From Parvibaculum sp039973015 (GTDB taxonomy: Bacteria > Pseudomonadota > Alphaproteobacteria > Parvibaculales > Parvibaculaceae): DNA of 64,000 bases. The stretch covers positions 62,001 to 126,000 of the forward strand of contig NZ_JBDWLT010000012.1 in assembly GCF_039973015.1 (NCBI RefSeq), in the 5' to 3' direction. Below are positions 26,564-33,801 of this stretch, in pieces. The position numbers and the translations under genes are program-made. The stretch's first letter is position 1; each line of letters opens with the position of its first letter. Under the pieces are notes generated by a model. The model had not been told where the DNA came from, made no database searches, and saw nothing but the letters and a program-made list of their open reading frames with translations.

Positions 26564-27049
26564 ATGAAGCGGGCGAAGCTCGACCATATCGACATGCGAA
26601 TCCTCGCCGAGCTACAGGCCGACGGGCGAATTACCAATGTCGATCTCGCCTCGAAGGCCGGCATTTCTGCGCCGCCTTGCCTGCGCCGTGTGCGGGCGCT
26701 GGAGAATGCCGGCTTCATCAAGGGGTATCATGCCGATCTCGACGGCCGTGCGCTCGGCTTCGAGGTGACGGTTTTCGCGATGGTGGGTCTGCACAGTCAG
26801 GCCGAAGCCGACCTCAAGGCCTTCGAGGCGGAGGTCGCGACCTGGCCGCTGGTACGCGAGTGCCACATGCTGAACGGCGAGATCGACTTCATATTGAAGT
26901 GCGTCGCGCCGGACCTCTCCACCTTCCAGAGTTTCCTGACGGAAAAGCTCACGCCCGCGCCCAATGTCGCGAGCGTGCGCACCTCCCTCACCATCCGCCG
27001 CTCGAAGCACGAGCCGGGTGTGCCGGTGGAAATGCTGGAAGAGGAGTAG
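26564..27049 (+). CDS. Lrp/AsnC-family transcriptional regulator
   Basis: A 161-residue regulator. The N-terminal HTH (LDHIDMRILAELQADGRITNVDLASKAGIS, written here in part as residues about 5-34) is followed by PPCLRRVRALENAGFIKGY and the C-terminal RAM ligand domain, with VRECHMLNGEIDFILKCVAPD. Such proteins sense amino acids and often act globally or on an adjacent transport gene. ATG 26564 was chosen over the GTG two codons before because AAGGAG stands five bases upstream. It is divergent from the ELM1-like gene and convergent with greA. Confidence 0.88.
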   Translation: MKRAKLDHIDMRILAELQADGRITNVDLASKAGISAPPCLRRVRALENAGFIKGYHADLDGRALGFEVTVFAMVGLHSQAEADLKAFEAEVATWPLVRECHMLNGEIDFILKCVAPDLSTFQSFLTEKLTPAPNVASVRTSLTIRRSKHEPGVPVEMLEEE

Positions 27050-27056
27050 GCGAGGC

Positions 27057-27530
27057 CTAGCCGAAGCGGATTTTCAGGATTTCGTAGCTCTTGCCGCCAC
27101 CCGGCGTCACGACCTCGACGCTGTCGCCGACGGATTTTCCGATCAGCGCGCGGGCGATGGGGGAGGTGACGGAGACGCGGCCCTTCTTAACGTCGGCTTC
27201 GACTTCGCCGACGATCTGGTAGCTCACTTCTTCTTCCGTATCCTCGTCCACGAGGTCGATGGTCGCGCCGAACATCACCGTGTCGCCGGAAAGTTTCGTC
27301 ACGTCGATGACATCGGCACGGGAAATCTTGTCTTCAAGCTCGGCCACACGGCTCTCATTGAGGCCCTGTTGTTCCTTGGCGGCATGATACTCGGCATTTT
27401 CGCTCAGATCGCCATGCGCGCGGGCCTCTGCGATCGCCTTGATGATGCGCGGCCGCTCCACGGATTTCAGAAACCTGATCTCCTCTTCCAGGGACCTGTA
27501 GCCCTCGGAAGTCATTGGAATCTTTTCCAT
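27057..27530 (-). CDS. greA: Transcription elongation factor GreA
   Basis: A 157-residue factor that rescues backtracked RNA polymerase by stimulating transcript cleavage. The N-terminal coiled coil has the tip acidic pair in ARAHGDLSENAEYHAAKE, and the C-terminal globular domain includes SPIARALIGKSVGDSVEV. Length and motifs are those of the family. ATG 27530 gives MEKIPMT, the usual start; upstream in-frame codons run into GC-rich hairpin DNA. It follows carB in the same direction after a 199-bp gap that contains two hairpins. Confidence 0.95.
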   Translation of the reverse strand: MEKIPMTSEGYRSLEEEIRFLKSVERPRIIKAIAEARAHGDLSENAEYHAAKEQQGLNESRVAELEDKISRADVIDVTKLSGDTVMFGATIDLVDEDTEEEVSYQIVGEVEADVKKGRVSVTSPIARALIGKSVGDSVEVVTPGGGKSYEILKIRFG

Positions 27531-27607
27531 TTCTCTCGACGATCTCTCTTGTCTGCGATGCCCCGCAACGAAGAGGCGGGGCGGTTGTCTGTTGTACCTG
27601 ATGAAAA

Positions 27608-27645
27608 TCCCGCCGGGCTCCCTCTGGGAGCCGTGATTGGCGGGA
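27608..27645. other. Nested hairpin between carB and greA
   Basis: Outer arms TCCCGCC (27608-27614) and GGCGGGA (27639-27645) enclose inner arms GGCTCC and GGAGCC with a CTCTG loop. No T tract follows on either strand. It may be an mRNA processing or stability element ahead of greA. Confidence 0.4.
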
Positions 27646-27702
27646 CGTTGGCCCCGATTGTGGGTCAGGGCCTTGGCGCACGTCAAATGCGATTTATGCC
27701 GC

Positions 27703-27729
27703 CTGCCTCGCCCCAGGAGGGGCTGGCAG
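27703..27729 (-). terminator. GC-rich hairpin directly after the carB stop
   Basis: Arms CTGCC + GCCCC and GGGGC + GGCAG with an AGGA loop immediately follow the carB stop on the minus strand. There is no following T run, so termination would be weak or Rho-dependent. Confidence 0.4.
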
Positions 27730-30700
27730 TCAATAGGACTGGAGCGAGGTCACTTCTAGCTGGCCGCGGCGGATGGCGTCGATCCCTTCCACGGCGGCGC
27801 GGGCGCCTGCAACGGTCGTATAATAGGGTACCTTCATCATCAGCGCCGAGCGCCGGAGCGACATCGAATCGGTGAGGGCCTGTGCGCCTTCGGTGGTGTT
27901 GAAGACGAGAGCAACCTCACCGTTCTTGATCGCGTCCACGATATGCGGACGGCCTTCTAGCACCTTGTTGATGGTGCCGACATCGAGGCCCTGCTCAGCA
28001 AGGAAACGCTGGGTGCCACCGGTCGCGATCAGCTTGAAGCCCATGTCGAGGAGCTTTTTCGCGGGCGCGACGATCTTTTCCTTGTCGCTATCCTTCACGG
28101 AGACGAAGACGGTGCCCGAGGTCGGCACCTTGGTGCCGCCGCCGAGCTGGCTCTTTGCGAAGGCAACGGCGAAGCTCTTGTCGAGACCCATGACCTCGCC
28201 GGTCGAACGCATCTCCGGCCCGAGCACCGTATCGACGCCGGGGAAACGCGCGAAGGGGAAGACCGCTTCCTTCACCGCGACGCGGCCATGCGCATCCGGC
28301 TTCAGGTCGAAGCTGGCGAGCTTCGCACCTGCCATGACCTTCGCGGCGATCTTCGCGACGGGCTCGCCAATCACCTTGGCGACGAAGGGCACGGTGCGTG
28401 ACGCGCGCGGGTTCACTTCGAGCACGTAGATCGTGCCGTCCTGGATGGCGTATTGCACGTTCATCAGGCCGATGACATTGAGCCCCAGCGCCATGTCGCG
28501 GGTCTGGCGTTCGATTTCGTCGATGGTTTCGCGCTTCAGCGAGTAGGGCGGCAGCGAACAGGCGCTGTCGCCGGAATGGACGCCCGCTTCCTCGATATGT
28601 TCCATGATGCCGCAGATGACGACATCGGTGCCGTCGCAGAGTGCATCGACGTCCACCTCGATGGCATCGCGCAAATAGCCGTCGATCAGAACCGGGCTCT
28701 TGCCCGACACGATTACGGCCTCGTTGATGTAGCGTTCGAGATGCGCCGTATCGCGCACGATCTCCATGCCGCGTCCGCCGAGAACATAGGAGGGGCGGAT
28801 GACGACGGGATAGCCGATCTTTTCGGCAATCGCCTTTGCTTCCGCGGCGGAGCGGGCAATGCCGTTCGGCGGCTGTTTCAGGTCGAGCTTTTCGAGCAGC
28901 GCCTTGAAGCGGTCGCGGTCTTCGGCAAGGTCGATCGCGTCGGGCGAGGTGCCGAGGATCGGCACATGCGCGCGTTCCAGATCGTTTGCGAGTTTCAGCG
29001 GGGTCTGCCCGCCGAACTGCACGATGACGCCGGCGAGCGTGCCGTTGGAGCGTTCGAGATCGATCAGCTCAAGCACATCCTCGGCGGTGAGCGGCTCGAA
29101 ATAGAGGCGGTCGGAGGTGTCGTAGTCGGTGGAGACCGTTTCCGGGTTGCAGTTCACCATGATGCTTTCGATACCGACTTCATCAAGTGCGAAAGCGGCA
29201 TGGCAGCAGCAATAGTCAAACTCGATGCCCTGGCCGATACGGTTCGGACCGCCGCCGAGGATGATCGCCTTCTTGCGGTCGGTCGGATCGGATTCGCAAT
29301 CGGCGCGCCCGTCGAAATCCGTCTCGTAGGTCGAATACATGTAGGGCGTAAGGCTTTCGAATTCCGCCGCGCAGGTGTCGATGCGCTTGTAGACGGGACG
29401 CACGCCCATTTCGCGTCGCGCCTTGCGGACGGCCTCTTCCTCGCTTCCGGCAAGCTCCGCCAGCCGCGCATCGGAAAAGCCCATCGCCTTCAGGCGGCGC
29501 ATATCGGCTTTTGTCTGCGGCAGGCCGTTCGCCTTCACGCTTTCTTCCGCGTCGACGAGGCCCTGAAGCTGTTCGATGAACCAGGGATCATAGGAGCAGG
29601 CCGCGCGGATCTGGTCATGGCTCATGCCGTGGCGCAGCGCCTGCGCGATGACGAGCAGGCGGTCGGGCGTCGGGCGGCCGAGTGCGGCGCGGATCGCATT
29701 CTTGTCGTCGCCTTCGCCCATGCCGGGCACGGTGACTTCGTTGAGGCCGGTGAGGCCCGTTTCCATCGAGCGCAGCGCCTTCTGGAGCGACTCCTGGAAG
29801 GTGCGGCCGATGGCCATTGCTTCGCCGACCGATTTCATCGCGGTGCCGAGCAGTTTTTCGGCGCCTGCAAACTTCTCGAAGGCGAAGCGCGGGATCTTCG
29901 TTACCACATAGTCGATGGTGGGCTCGAAGCTCGCGGGCGTGACTTTCGTGATGTCGTTCTGAAGTTCATCTAGCGTGTAGCCGACGGCGAGCTTCGCCGC
30001 GACCTTCGCAATCGGGAAGCCCGTCGCCTTGGAGGCGAGCGCGGAGGAACGCGACACACGCGGGTTCATCTCGATGACGACGAGGCGGCCATCCTTCGGG
30101 TTGACCGCGAACTGCACGTTGGAGCCGCCGGTTTCGACGCCGATCTCGCGCAGCACGGCGAGGCTCGCGTTCCGCATCACCTGATATTCCTTGTCGGTGA
30201 GGGTCAGCGCGGGCGCGACGGTGATCGAGTCGCCGGTGTGAACGCCCATCGGGTCCACATTTTCGATGGAGCAGATGATGATGCAGTTATCCGCCTTGTC
30301 GCGGACGACCTCCATCTCGTATTCCTTCCAGCCAAGTACGCTTTCCTCGATCAGCACTTCATTGACCGGGCTCGCATCGAGGCCGCTTTCGACGATGTCG
30401 TTGAATTCCTGTTTGTTATAGGCGATGCCGCCGCCCGTGCCGCCCATGGTGAAGGAGGGGCGGATGATCGCGGGCAGGCCCACCATCTCCAGCGCCGCCA
30501 GCGCATCGTCCATGTTGTGCGCCACTTTCGAGCGCGGGCTTTCAAGGCCGATGCGGTCCATCGCATCGCGGAAGAGCTGGCGGTCTTCCGCCATCTCGAT
30601 GGCCTCGCGCTTCGCGCCGATCATCTCGACATTGAATTTTTCGAGCACGCCCATGTCGGCGAGCGCCAGCGCCGTGTTGAGCGCGGTCTGACCGCCCATC

Positions 30701-30966
30701 GTCGGCAGCAGCGCGTCGGGGCGTTCCTTCTCGATGATCTTCGCCACGATTTCCGGCGTGATCGGCTCGATATAGGTCGCGTCCGCGAGTTCCGGGTCCG
30801 TCATGATCGTGGCCGGGTTCGAGTTCACGAGGATGATGCGGTAGCCCTCATCCCTCAGCGCCTTGCAGGCCTGCGTGCCGGAGTAGTCGAACTCGCAAGC
30901 CTGACCGATAATGATCGGCCCCGCGCCGATGATCATGATGCTCTTTATGTCTGTACGTTTGGGCAT
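27730..30966 (-). CDS. carB: Carbamoyl-phosphate synthase large subunit
   Basis: A 1078-residue enzyme subunit that makes carbamoyl phosphate from bicarbonate, ATP and ammonia for arginine and pyrimidine synthesis. It shows the two homologous ATP-grasp halves, each opening with a GxGPxxIGQ-type segment (IIGAGPIIIGQACEFDYSG; ILGGGPNRIGQGIEFDYCC), the oligomerisation region between them, and a C-terminal MGS-like allosteric domain (GFKLIATGGTQRFL) that binds effectors. Length is normal. It follows carA by three bases and is translated from the same mRNA. Confidence 0.97.
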   Translation of the reverse strand: MPKRTDIKSIMIIGAGPIIIGQACEFDYSGTQACKALRDEGYRIILVNSNPATIMTDPELADATYIEPITPEIVAKIIEKERPDALLPTMGGQTALNTALALADMGVLEKFNVEMIGAKREAIEMAEDRQLFRDAMDRIGLESPRSKVAHNMDDALAALEMVGLPAIIRPSFTMGGTGGGIAYNKQEFNDIVESGLDASPVNEVLIEESVLGWKEYEMEVVRDKADNCIIICSIENVDPMGVHTGDSITVAPALTLTDKEYQVMRNASLAVLREIGVETGGSNVQFAVNPKDGRLVVIEMNPRVSRSSALASKATGFPIAKVAAKLAVGYTLDELQNDITKVTPASFEPTIDYVVTKIPRFAFEKFAGAEKLLGTAMKSVGEAMAIGRTFQESLQKALRSMETGLTGLNEVTVPGMGEGDDKNAIRAALGRPTPDRLLVIAQALRHGMSHDQIRAACSYDPWFIEQLQGLVDAEESVKANGLPQTKADMRRLKAMGFSDARLAELAGSEEEAVRKARREMGVRPVYKRIDTCAAEFESLTPYMYSTYETDFDGRADCESDPTDRKKAIILGGGPNRIGQGIEFDYCCCHAAFALDEVGIESIMVNCNPETVSTDYDTSDRLYFEPLTAEDVLELIDLERSNGTLAGVIVQFGGQTPLKLANDLERAHVPILGTSPDAIDLAEDRDRFKALLEKLDLKQPPNGIARSAAEAKAIAEKIGYPVVIRPSYVLGGRGMEIVRDTAHLERYINEAVIVSGKSPVLIDGYLRDAIEVDVDALCDGTDVVICGIMEHIEEAGVHSGDSACSLPPYSLKRETIDEIERQTRDMALGLNVIGLMNVQYAIQDGTIYVLEVNPRASRTVPFVAKVIGEPVAKIAAKVMAGAKLASFDLKPDAHGRVAVKEAVFPFARFPGVDTVLGPEMRSTGEVMGLDKSFAVAFAKSQLGGGTKVPTSGTVFVSVKDSDKEKIVAPAKKLLDMGFKLIATGGTQRFLAEQGLDVGTINKVLEGRPHIVDAIKNGEVALVFNTTEGAQALTDSMSLRRSALMMKVPYYTTVAGARAAVEGIDAIRRGQLEVTSLQSY

Positions 30967-30969
30967 GAC

Positions 30970-32193
30970 TTAACCGCGTGCCTCCTCGATCAGCTTCACG
31001 AAGCGTTCGAAGAGGTAGTGTGAATCCATCGGGCCTGGAGAGGCCTCGGGGTGATACTGGACGGAGAAGACCGGGCGATCCTTCAACCGGATGCCGCAGT
31101 TCGAGTTATCGAAAAGCGAGACATGCGTCTCTTCGAGATCGGGCCCAAGGCTTTCGCGCGAGACGGCGAAGCCGTGGTTCATCGAGGTGATCTCGACCTT
31201 GCCGGTGGTGTGGTCCTTCACGGGATGGTTTGCGCCGTGATGGCCCTGATGCATCTTTTCCGTCGTCGCGCCGAGCGCGAGGGCGAGCATCTGGTGGCCG
31301 AGGCAGATGCCGAAGACGGGCTTGCCACTCTCGACGAGCTTCCTGATTTCCGGCACGGCGTAGGTGCCGGTCGCGGCCGGGTCGCCCGGTCCGTTCGACA
31401 GGAAGACGCCGTCCGGGTTCATGGCGAGGATGTCTTCGGCCTTCGTGTCGGCGGGAACGACCGTCACCTCGCAGCCGGCGCTTGTCAGGCAGCGCAGAAT
31501 GTTGCGCTTGATGCCGTAGTCGATGGCGACGACGCGGTGCTTCAACTCGTGGCCCGGCTCATAGCCGCAGCCCCATTTCCAGCGCGCTTCCTTCCAGGTG
31601 TAGCTCTGGCCGCAGGTCACGTCCTTCACGAGGTCGAGGCCGACCATGCCCGGCCAGCCACGTGCCTTTTCAAGCAGGGCGGGAATATCGAAGTTGCCGG
31701 AGGGATCATGCGCGATGAGCCCGTCGACCGAGCCTTTCTCGCGGATGCGCCGCGTCAGCGCGCGCGTGTCGAGACCCGACAGGCCGATGATGCCGCGCGT
31801 CTTCAGCCATCCGTCGAGATGCTGCGCCGCGCGATAGTTCGACGGGTCGGTGATGTCGGCCCGGATGACCATGCCGCGTACGCCGGAAAGGGAGGCGAGG
31901 TTCGAGGTTTCGATGTCCTCGTCATTCGCGCCCACATTGCCGATATGAGGGAAGGTGAAGGTGATGATCTGGCCGGCATAGGAGGGGTCGGTCAGGATTT
32001 CCTGATAGCCCGTGATTGCCGTGTTGAAGCAGACCTCGCCCACCGCTTCGCCCACCGCGCCAACGCCGCGTCCGGGAAGGACCGTGCCATCCTTCAGGAC
32101 AAGGAGGGCAGTCGGCTTCTCGGTCGGGGCGGTCATGGGCGTGGCTCTCGTTTGCGGGCTCGGGCTGGCAGTATCGGACGAAGATGCGCTCAT
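30970..32193 (-). CDS. carA: Carbamoyl-phosphate synthase small (glutaminase) subunit
   Basis: A 407-residue subunit that hydrolyses glutamine and passes ammonia to CarB. The N-terminal domain shows GEVCFNTAITGYQEILTDPSY; the class I amidotransferase domain has the catalytic Cys in FGICLGHQML and the His-Glu pair in YHPEASPGP. ATG 32193 has GGGAGGAG just upstream. The frame stays open for 92 more codons, but that segment is not CarA-like and contains the probable promoter, so it is leader. The first 20 residues are a low-complexity Ser/Thr/Pro tail; a second Met at 32136 is possible. Confidence 0.95.
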   Translation of the reverse strand: MSASSSDTASPSPQTRATPMTAPTEKPTALLVLKDGTVLPGRGVGAVGEAVGEVCFNTAITGYQEILTDPSYAGQIITFTFPHIGNVGANDEDIETSNLASLSGVRGMVIRADITDPSNYRAAQHLDGWLKTRGIIGLSGLDTRALTRRIREKGSVDGLIAHDPSGNFDIPALLEKARGWPGMVGLDLVKDVTCGQSYTWKEARWKWGCGYEPGHELKHRVVAIDYGIKRNILRCLTSAGCEVTVVPADTKAEDILAMNPDGVFLSNGPGDPAATGTYAVPEIRKLVESGKPVFGICLGHQMLALALGATTEKMHQGHHGANHPVKDHTTGKVEITSMNHGFAVSRESLGPDLEETHVSLFDNSNCGIRLKDRPVFSVQYHPEASPGPMDSHYLFERFVKLIEEARG

Positions 32194-32305
32194 GCCGACT
32201 CCTCCCCGGAACCTTGCGTGACCTTGGACACGCGCCGTTCCGTGGCGGCTTTCGTCGACACCTTCATCGAAGCAACTCCAGGGGAGGAACTCGTCTGCGG
32301 AGAAC

Positions 32306-32333
32306 GGGCGCGAAGCTTTTGGCGCTTCCGCCC
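32306..32333 (-). promoter_or_regulatory. Hairpin in the carAB leader
   Basis: GGGCG and GAAGC (with one bulged base) pair with GCTTC and CGCCC across a seven-base loop. It lies about 113 nt before the carA start and within the transcript predicted from the promoter at 32366-32394. No T tract follows, so it is not a simple attenuator; it could affect translation or stability. Confidence 0.4.
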
Positions 32334-32365
32334 GGACAGACTCGGTTTCCCGTTGAATTTGGCGG

Positions 32366-32394
32366 ACACTAAGGGATCGCCCGATTTCCGTCAA
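32366..32394 (-). promoter_or_regulatory. Probable carAB promoter
   Basis: On the minus strand TTGACG (32389-32394) and TAGTGT (32366-32371) are exactly 17 bp apart. This gives a leader of about 165 nt before carA. The rest of the 364-bp carA-yqeY gap is GC-rich with no further gene. Confidence 0.55.
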
Positions 32395-32557
32395 GCATCT
32401 GAATTTTCTTAAAAATTCAATGATTTCAATGGCTTGCTTGGCGTGTTGCAGTGCGGTCTCCGATTGCACGTGCCGGGGCTTTGGTTTAGCGTGTGCGCCG
32501 ATTCCGGGGGCGCGTGAGCGGCATGCTGCGGCGCTCCCTTTTCATTGGAGGATGGCC

Positions 32558-33022
32558 ATGAGCCAAAGCCTGCGGGACCTCATCAAGCAAGGCCTCATCG
32601 ACGCCACCAAGGCGCAGGACAAGCGCCGGATGGCGACGCTCCGCCTCATTCAGGCGGCGCTCAAGGATCGCGACATTGCGGGCCGCACCGACGGCCGGGA
32701 TGCGGGCGTGAGCGATGCCGAAATCCTCGAAGTCCTCTCCAGGATGGTGAAGCAGCGCCGCGAGTCGGTGGTCATTTACGAGTCCGCCGGTCGCATGGAG
32801 CTTGCCCAGCAGGAAAAGGAAGAAATCGAGATCATCGAGAGCTTCATGCCCAAGCAGCTCTCCGACGAGGAGACGGCGGCGGCCGTTGGAGCTGTGATTT
32901 CCGAGACCGGCGCGGCCAGCATCAAGGATATGGGCCGGGTCATGGGCGAACTCAAAAAGCGCCATGCCGGAGAGATGGATTTCGCCAAGGCGGGCGCCAT
33001 CGTGAAAGAGAAGCTCGCCTGA
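32558..33022 (+). CDS. GatB/YqeY domain protein
   Basis: A 154-residue protein similar to the C-terminal tRNA-binding tail of GatB, found free-standing in many bacteria and often near dnaG. The family pattern is visible: LRDLIKQGLIDATKAQDKRRMATLRLIQAALKDR near the start, then EILEVLSRMVKQRRES, ESFMPKQLSDEE and the C-terminal KDMGRVMGELKKRHAGEMDFAKAGAIVKEKL. A role in tRNA amidation or translation has been suggested but not settled. Two ATGs lie six bases apart; GGAGG abuts the first, so the second (32558) is the start. Confidence 0.88.
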   Translation: MSQSLRDLIKQGLIDATKAQDKRRMATLRLIQAALKDRDIAGRTDGRDAGVSDAEILEVLSRMVKQRRESVVIYESAGRMELAQQEKEEIEIIESFMPKQLSDEETAAAVGAVISETGAASIKDMGRVMGELKKRHAGEMDFAKAGAIVKEKLA

Positions 33023-33026
33023 GGGC

Positions 33027-33350
33027 TCAGGCCTTCTTTTTCGCCTTCGCCTTTTGCGCTTTCATGAACCGCCGCAGCACCTCGTTGATCCGCGTCTGGT
33101 AGCGCGGGCCTGTTTCCTTGAAATAGGTGAGCACGTCTTCATCGAGGCGAATGCTGACCGGCTGTTTTTTGGGGATGACGAGTTCGGCATCCGACCAGTC
33201 AAGCCCAACGGGCACGGCATCGGGATCGTCGGCGACGGCGGCCGCGATTTCTTCATCCGTTATATTGCGCACGCGTTCCCAGTCAGTCTCGCCGGGGCTG
33301 AGACTCATTGCCTCCTCGTAGGAGTAGCGCACGATACGCGGCTCGCTCAT
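33027..33350 (-). CDS. brnA: BrnA-type antitoxin
   Basis: A 107-residue antitoxin of the BrnT/BrnA type II system. The family pattern is clear: RIVRY near the start, TDWERVRNITDEEIAAAV, then RLDEDVLTYFKETGPRYQTRINEVLRRFM, a ribbon-helix-helix-like DNA-binding end that also represses the operon. The tail is Lys-rich. The ATG at 33350 matches the usual BrnA start. An ATG at 33431 with a better Shine-Dalgarno (AGGTG) would add 27 basic residues and deepen the overlap with brnT. The gene overlaps the end of brnT by 68 bp, more than the few bases usual in this family. Confidence 0.82.
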   Translation of the reverse strand: MSEPRIVRYSYEEAMSLSPGETDWERVRNITDEEIAAAVADDPDAVPVGLDWSDAELVIPKKQPVSIRLDEDVLTYFKETGPRYQTRINEVLRRFMKAQKAKAKKKA

Positions 33351-33633
33351 CCCGGCTGGCTTGTCGTGCCGAGATGATCCGGCAGGTGTCACCTTCTTCT
33401 TCCTTGTACGCGACTGCGACTTCGCGGCCATATGTGTCACCTATTACGAGATAGCGAAGCTCGCCATTCCGATCCGACCGTTTTCGGATCATGGGCTTGC
33501 CAAAGGCAGGCAGAACGTCGACGAAATCGATGCCATGCCTCTCGATATTGATCCGCCGTTTGTTTTCGTCCCAAGTGAACGACAAAAATGGGGGATCGAA
33601 ATGCTGAAAGTCATCGCTGCCAGCTGAGCGCAT
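33283..33633 (-). CDS. brnT: BrnT-type ribonuclease toxin
   Basis: A 116-residue toxin of the BrnT family, a RelE-like ribonuclease fold that stops translation when free. Family marks are FTWDENKRRINIERHGIDFVDV, then RYLVIGDTYGREVAVAYKEEEGDTCRIISARQASRDERAAY. The core ends there; about 16 further residues extend the C-terminus into the brnA reading frame. ATG 33633 has AAGGGG seven bases upstream; a TTG 24 bases earlier is less likely. It is first in the operon, with palindromic TGTA...TACA sites in its promoter region. Confidence 0.85.
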   Translation of the reverse strand: MRSAGSDDFQHFDPPFLSFTWDENKRRINIERHGIDFVDVLPAFGKPMIRKRSDRNGELRYLVIGDTYGREVAVAYKEEEGDTCRIISARQASRDERAAYRALLLRGGNESQPRRD

Positions 33634-33703
33634 GGTGCCCCTTCTGCATCGCTGCAAATGTCGGCTGGCACGTCATGCGCTCGTCCGTTAAAACCAAGAA
33701 CAC

Positions 33704-33713
33704 TGTATATACA
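33704..33713. promoter_or_regulatory. TGTATATACA palindrome over the likely brnT -10
   Basis: A perfect 10-bp inverted repeat that includes a minus-strand TATACA, with TTGCAA 15 bp farther upstream. It is placed to repress brnTA and is a candidate BrnA operator. Confidence 0.5.
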
Positions 33714-33757
33714 AACGTAATTCTTTGCAAGCCTCCCGTCGCGGCATTACGAAAGGG

Positions 33758-33772
33758 TTGTACAGTGTACAA
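33758..33772. promoter_or_regulatory. TTGTACA-G-TGTACAA palindrome between brnT and dnaG
   Basis: A perfect 15-bp inverted repeat, 30 bp before dnaG and 125 bp before brnT. It shares the TGTA/TACA half-sites of the smaller palindrome at 33704. It could be a second BrnA site and would also touch the dnaG promoter region. Confidence 0.55.
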
Positions 33773-33801
33773 GTGCTCCACAGATCAGGCGTCCCGTTTC
33801 C

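Noticed and set aside
32194..32469. In-frame N-terminal extension of carA
   Set aside because: It is not similar to CarA, crosses the probable promoter, and the ATG at 32193 has a strong ribosome-binding site.
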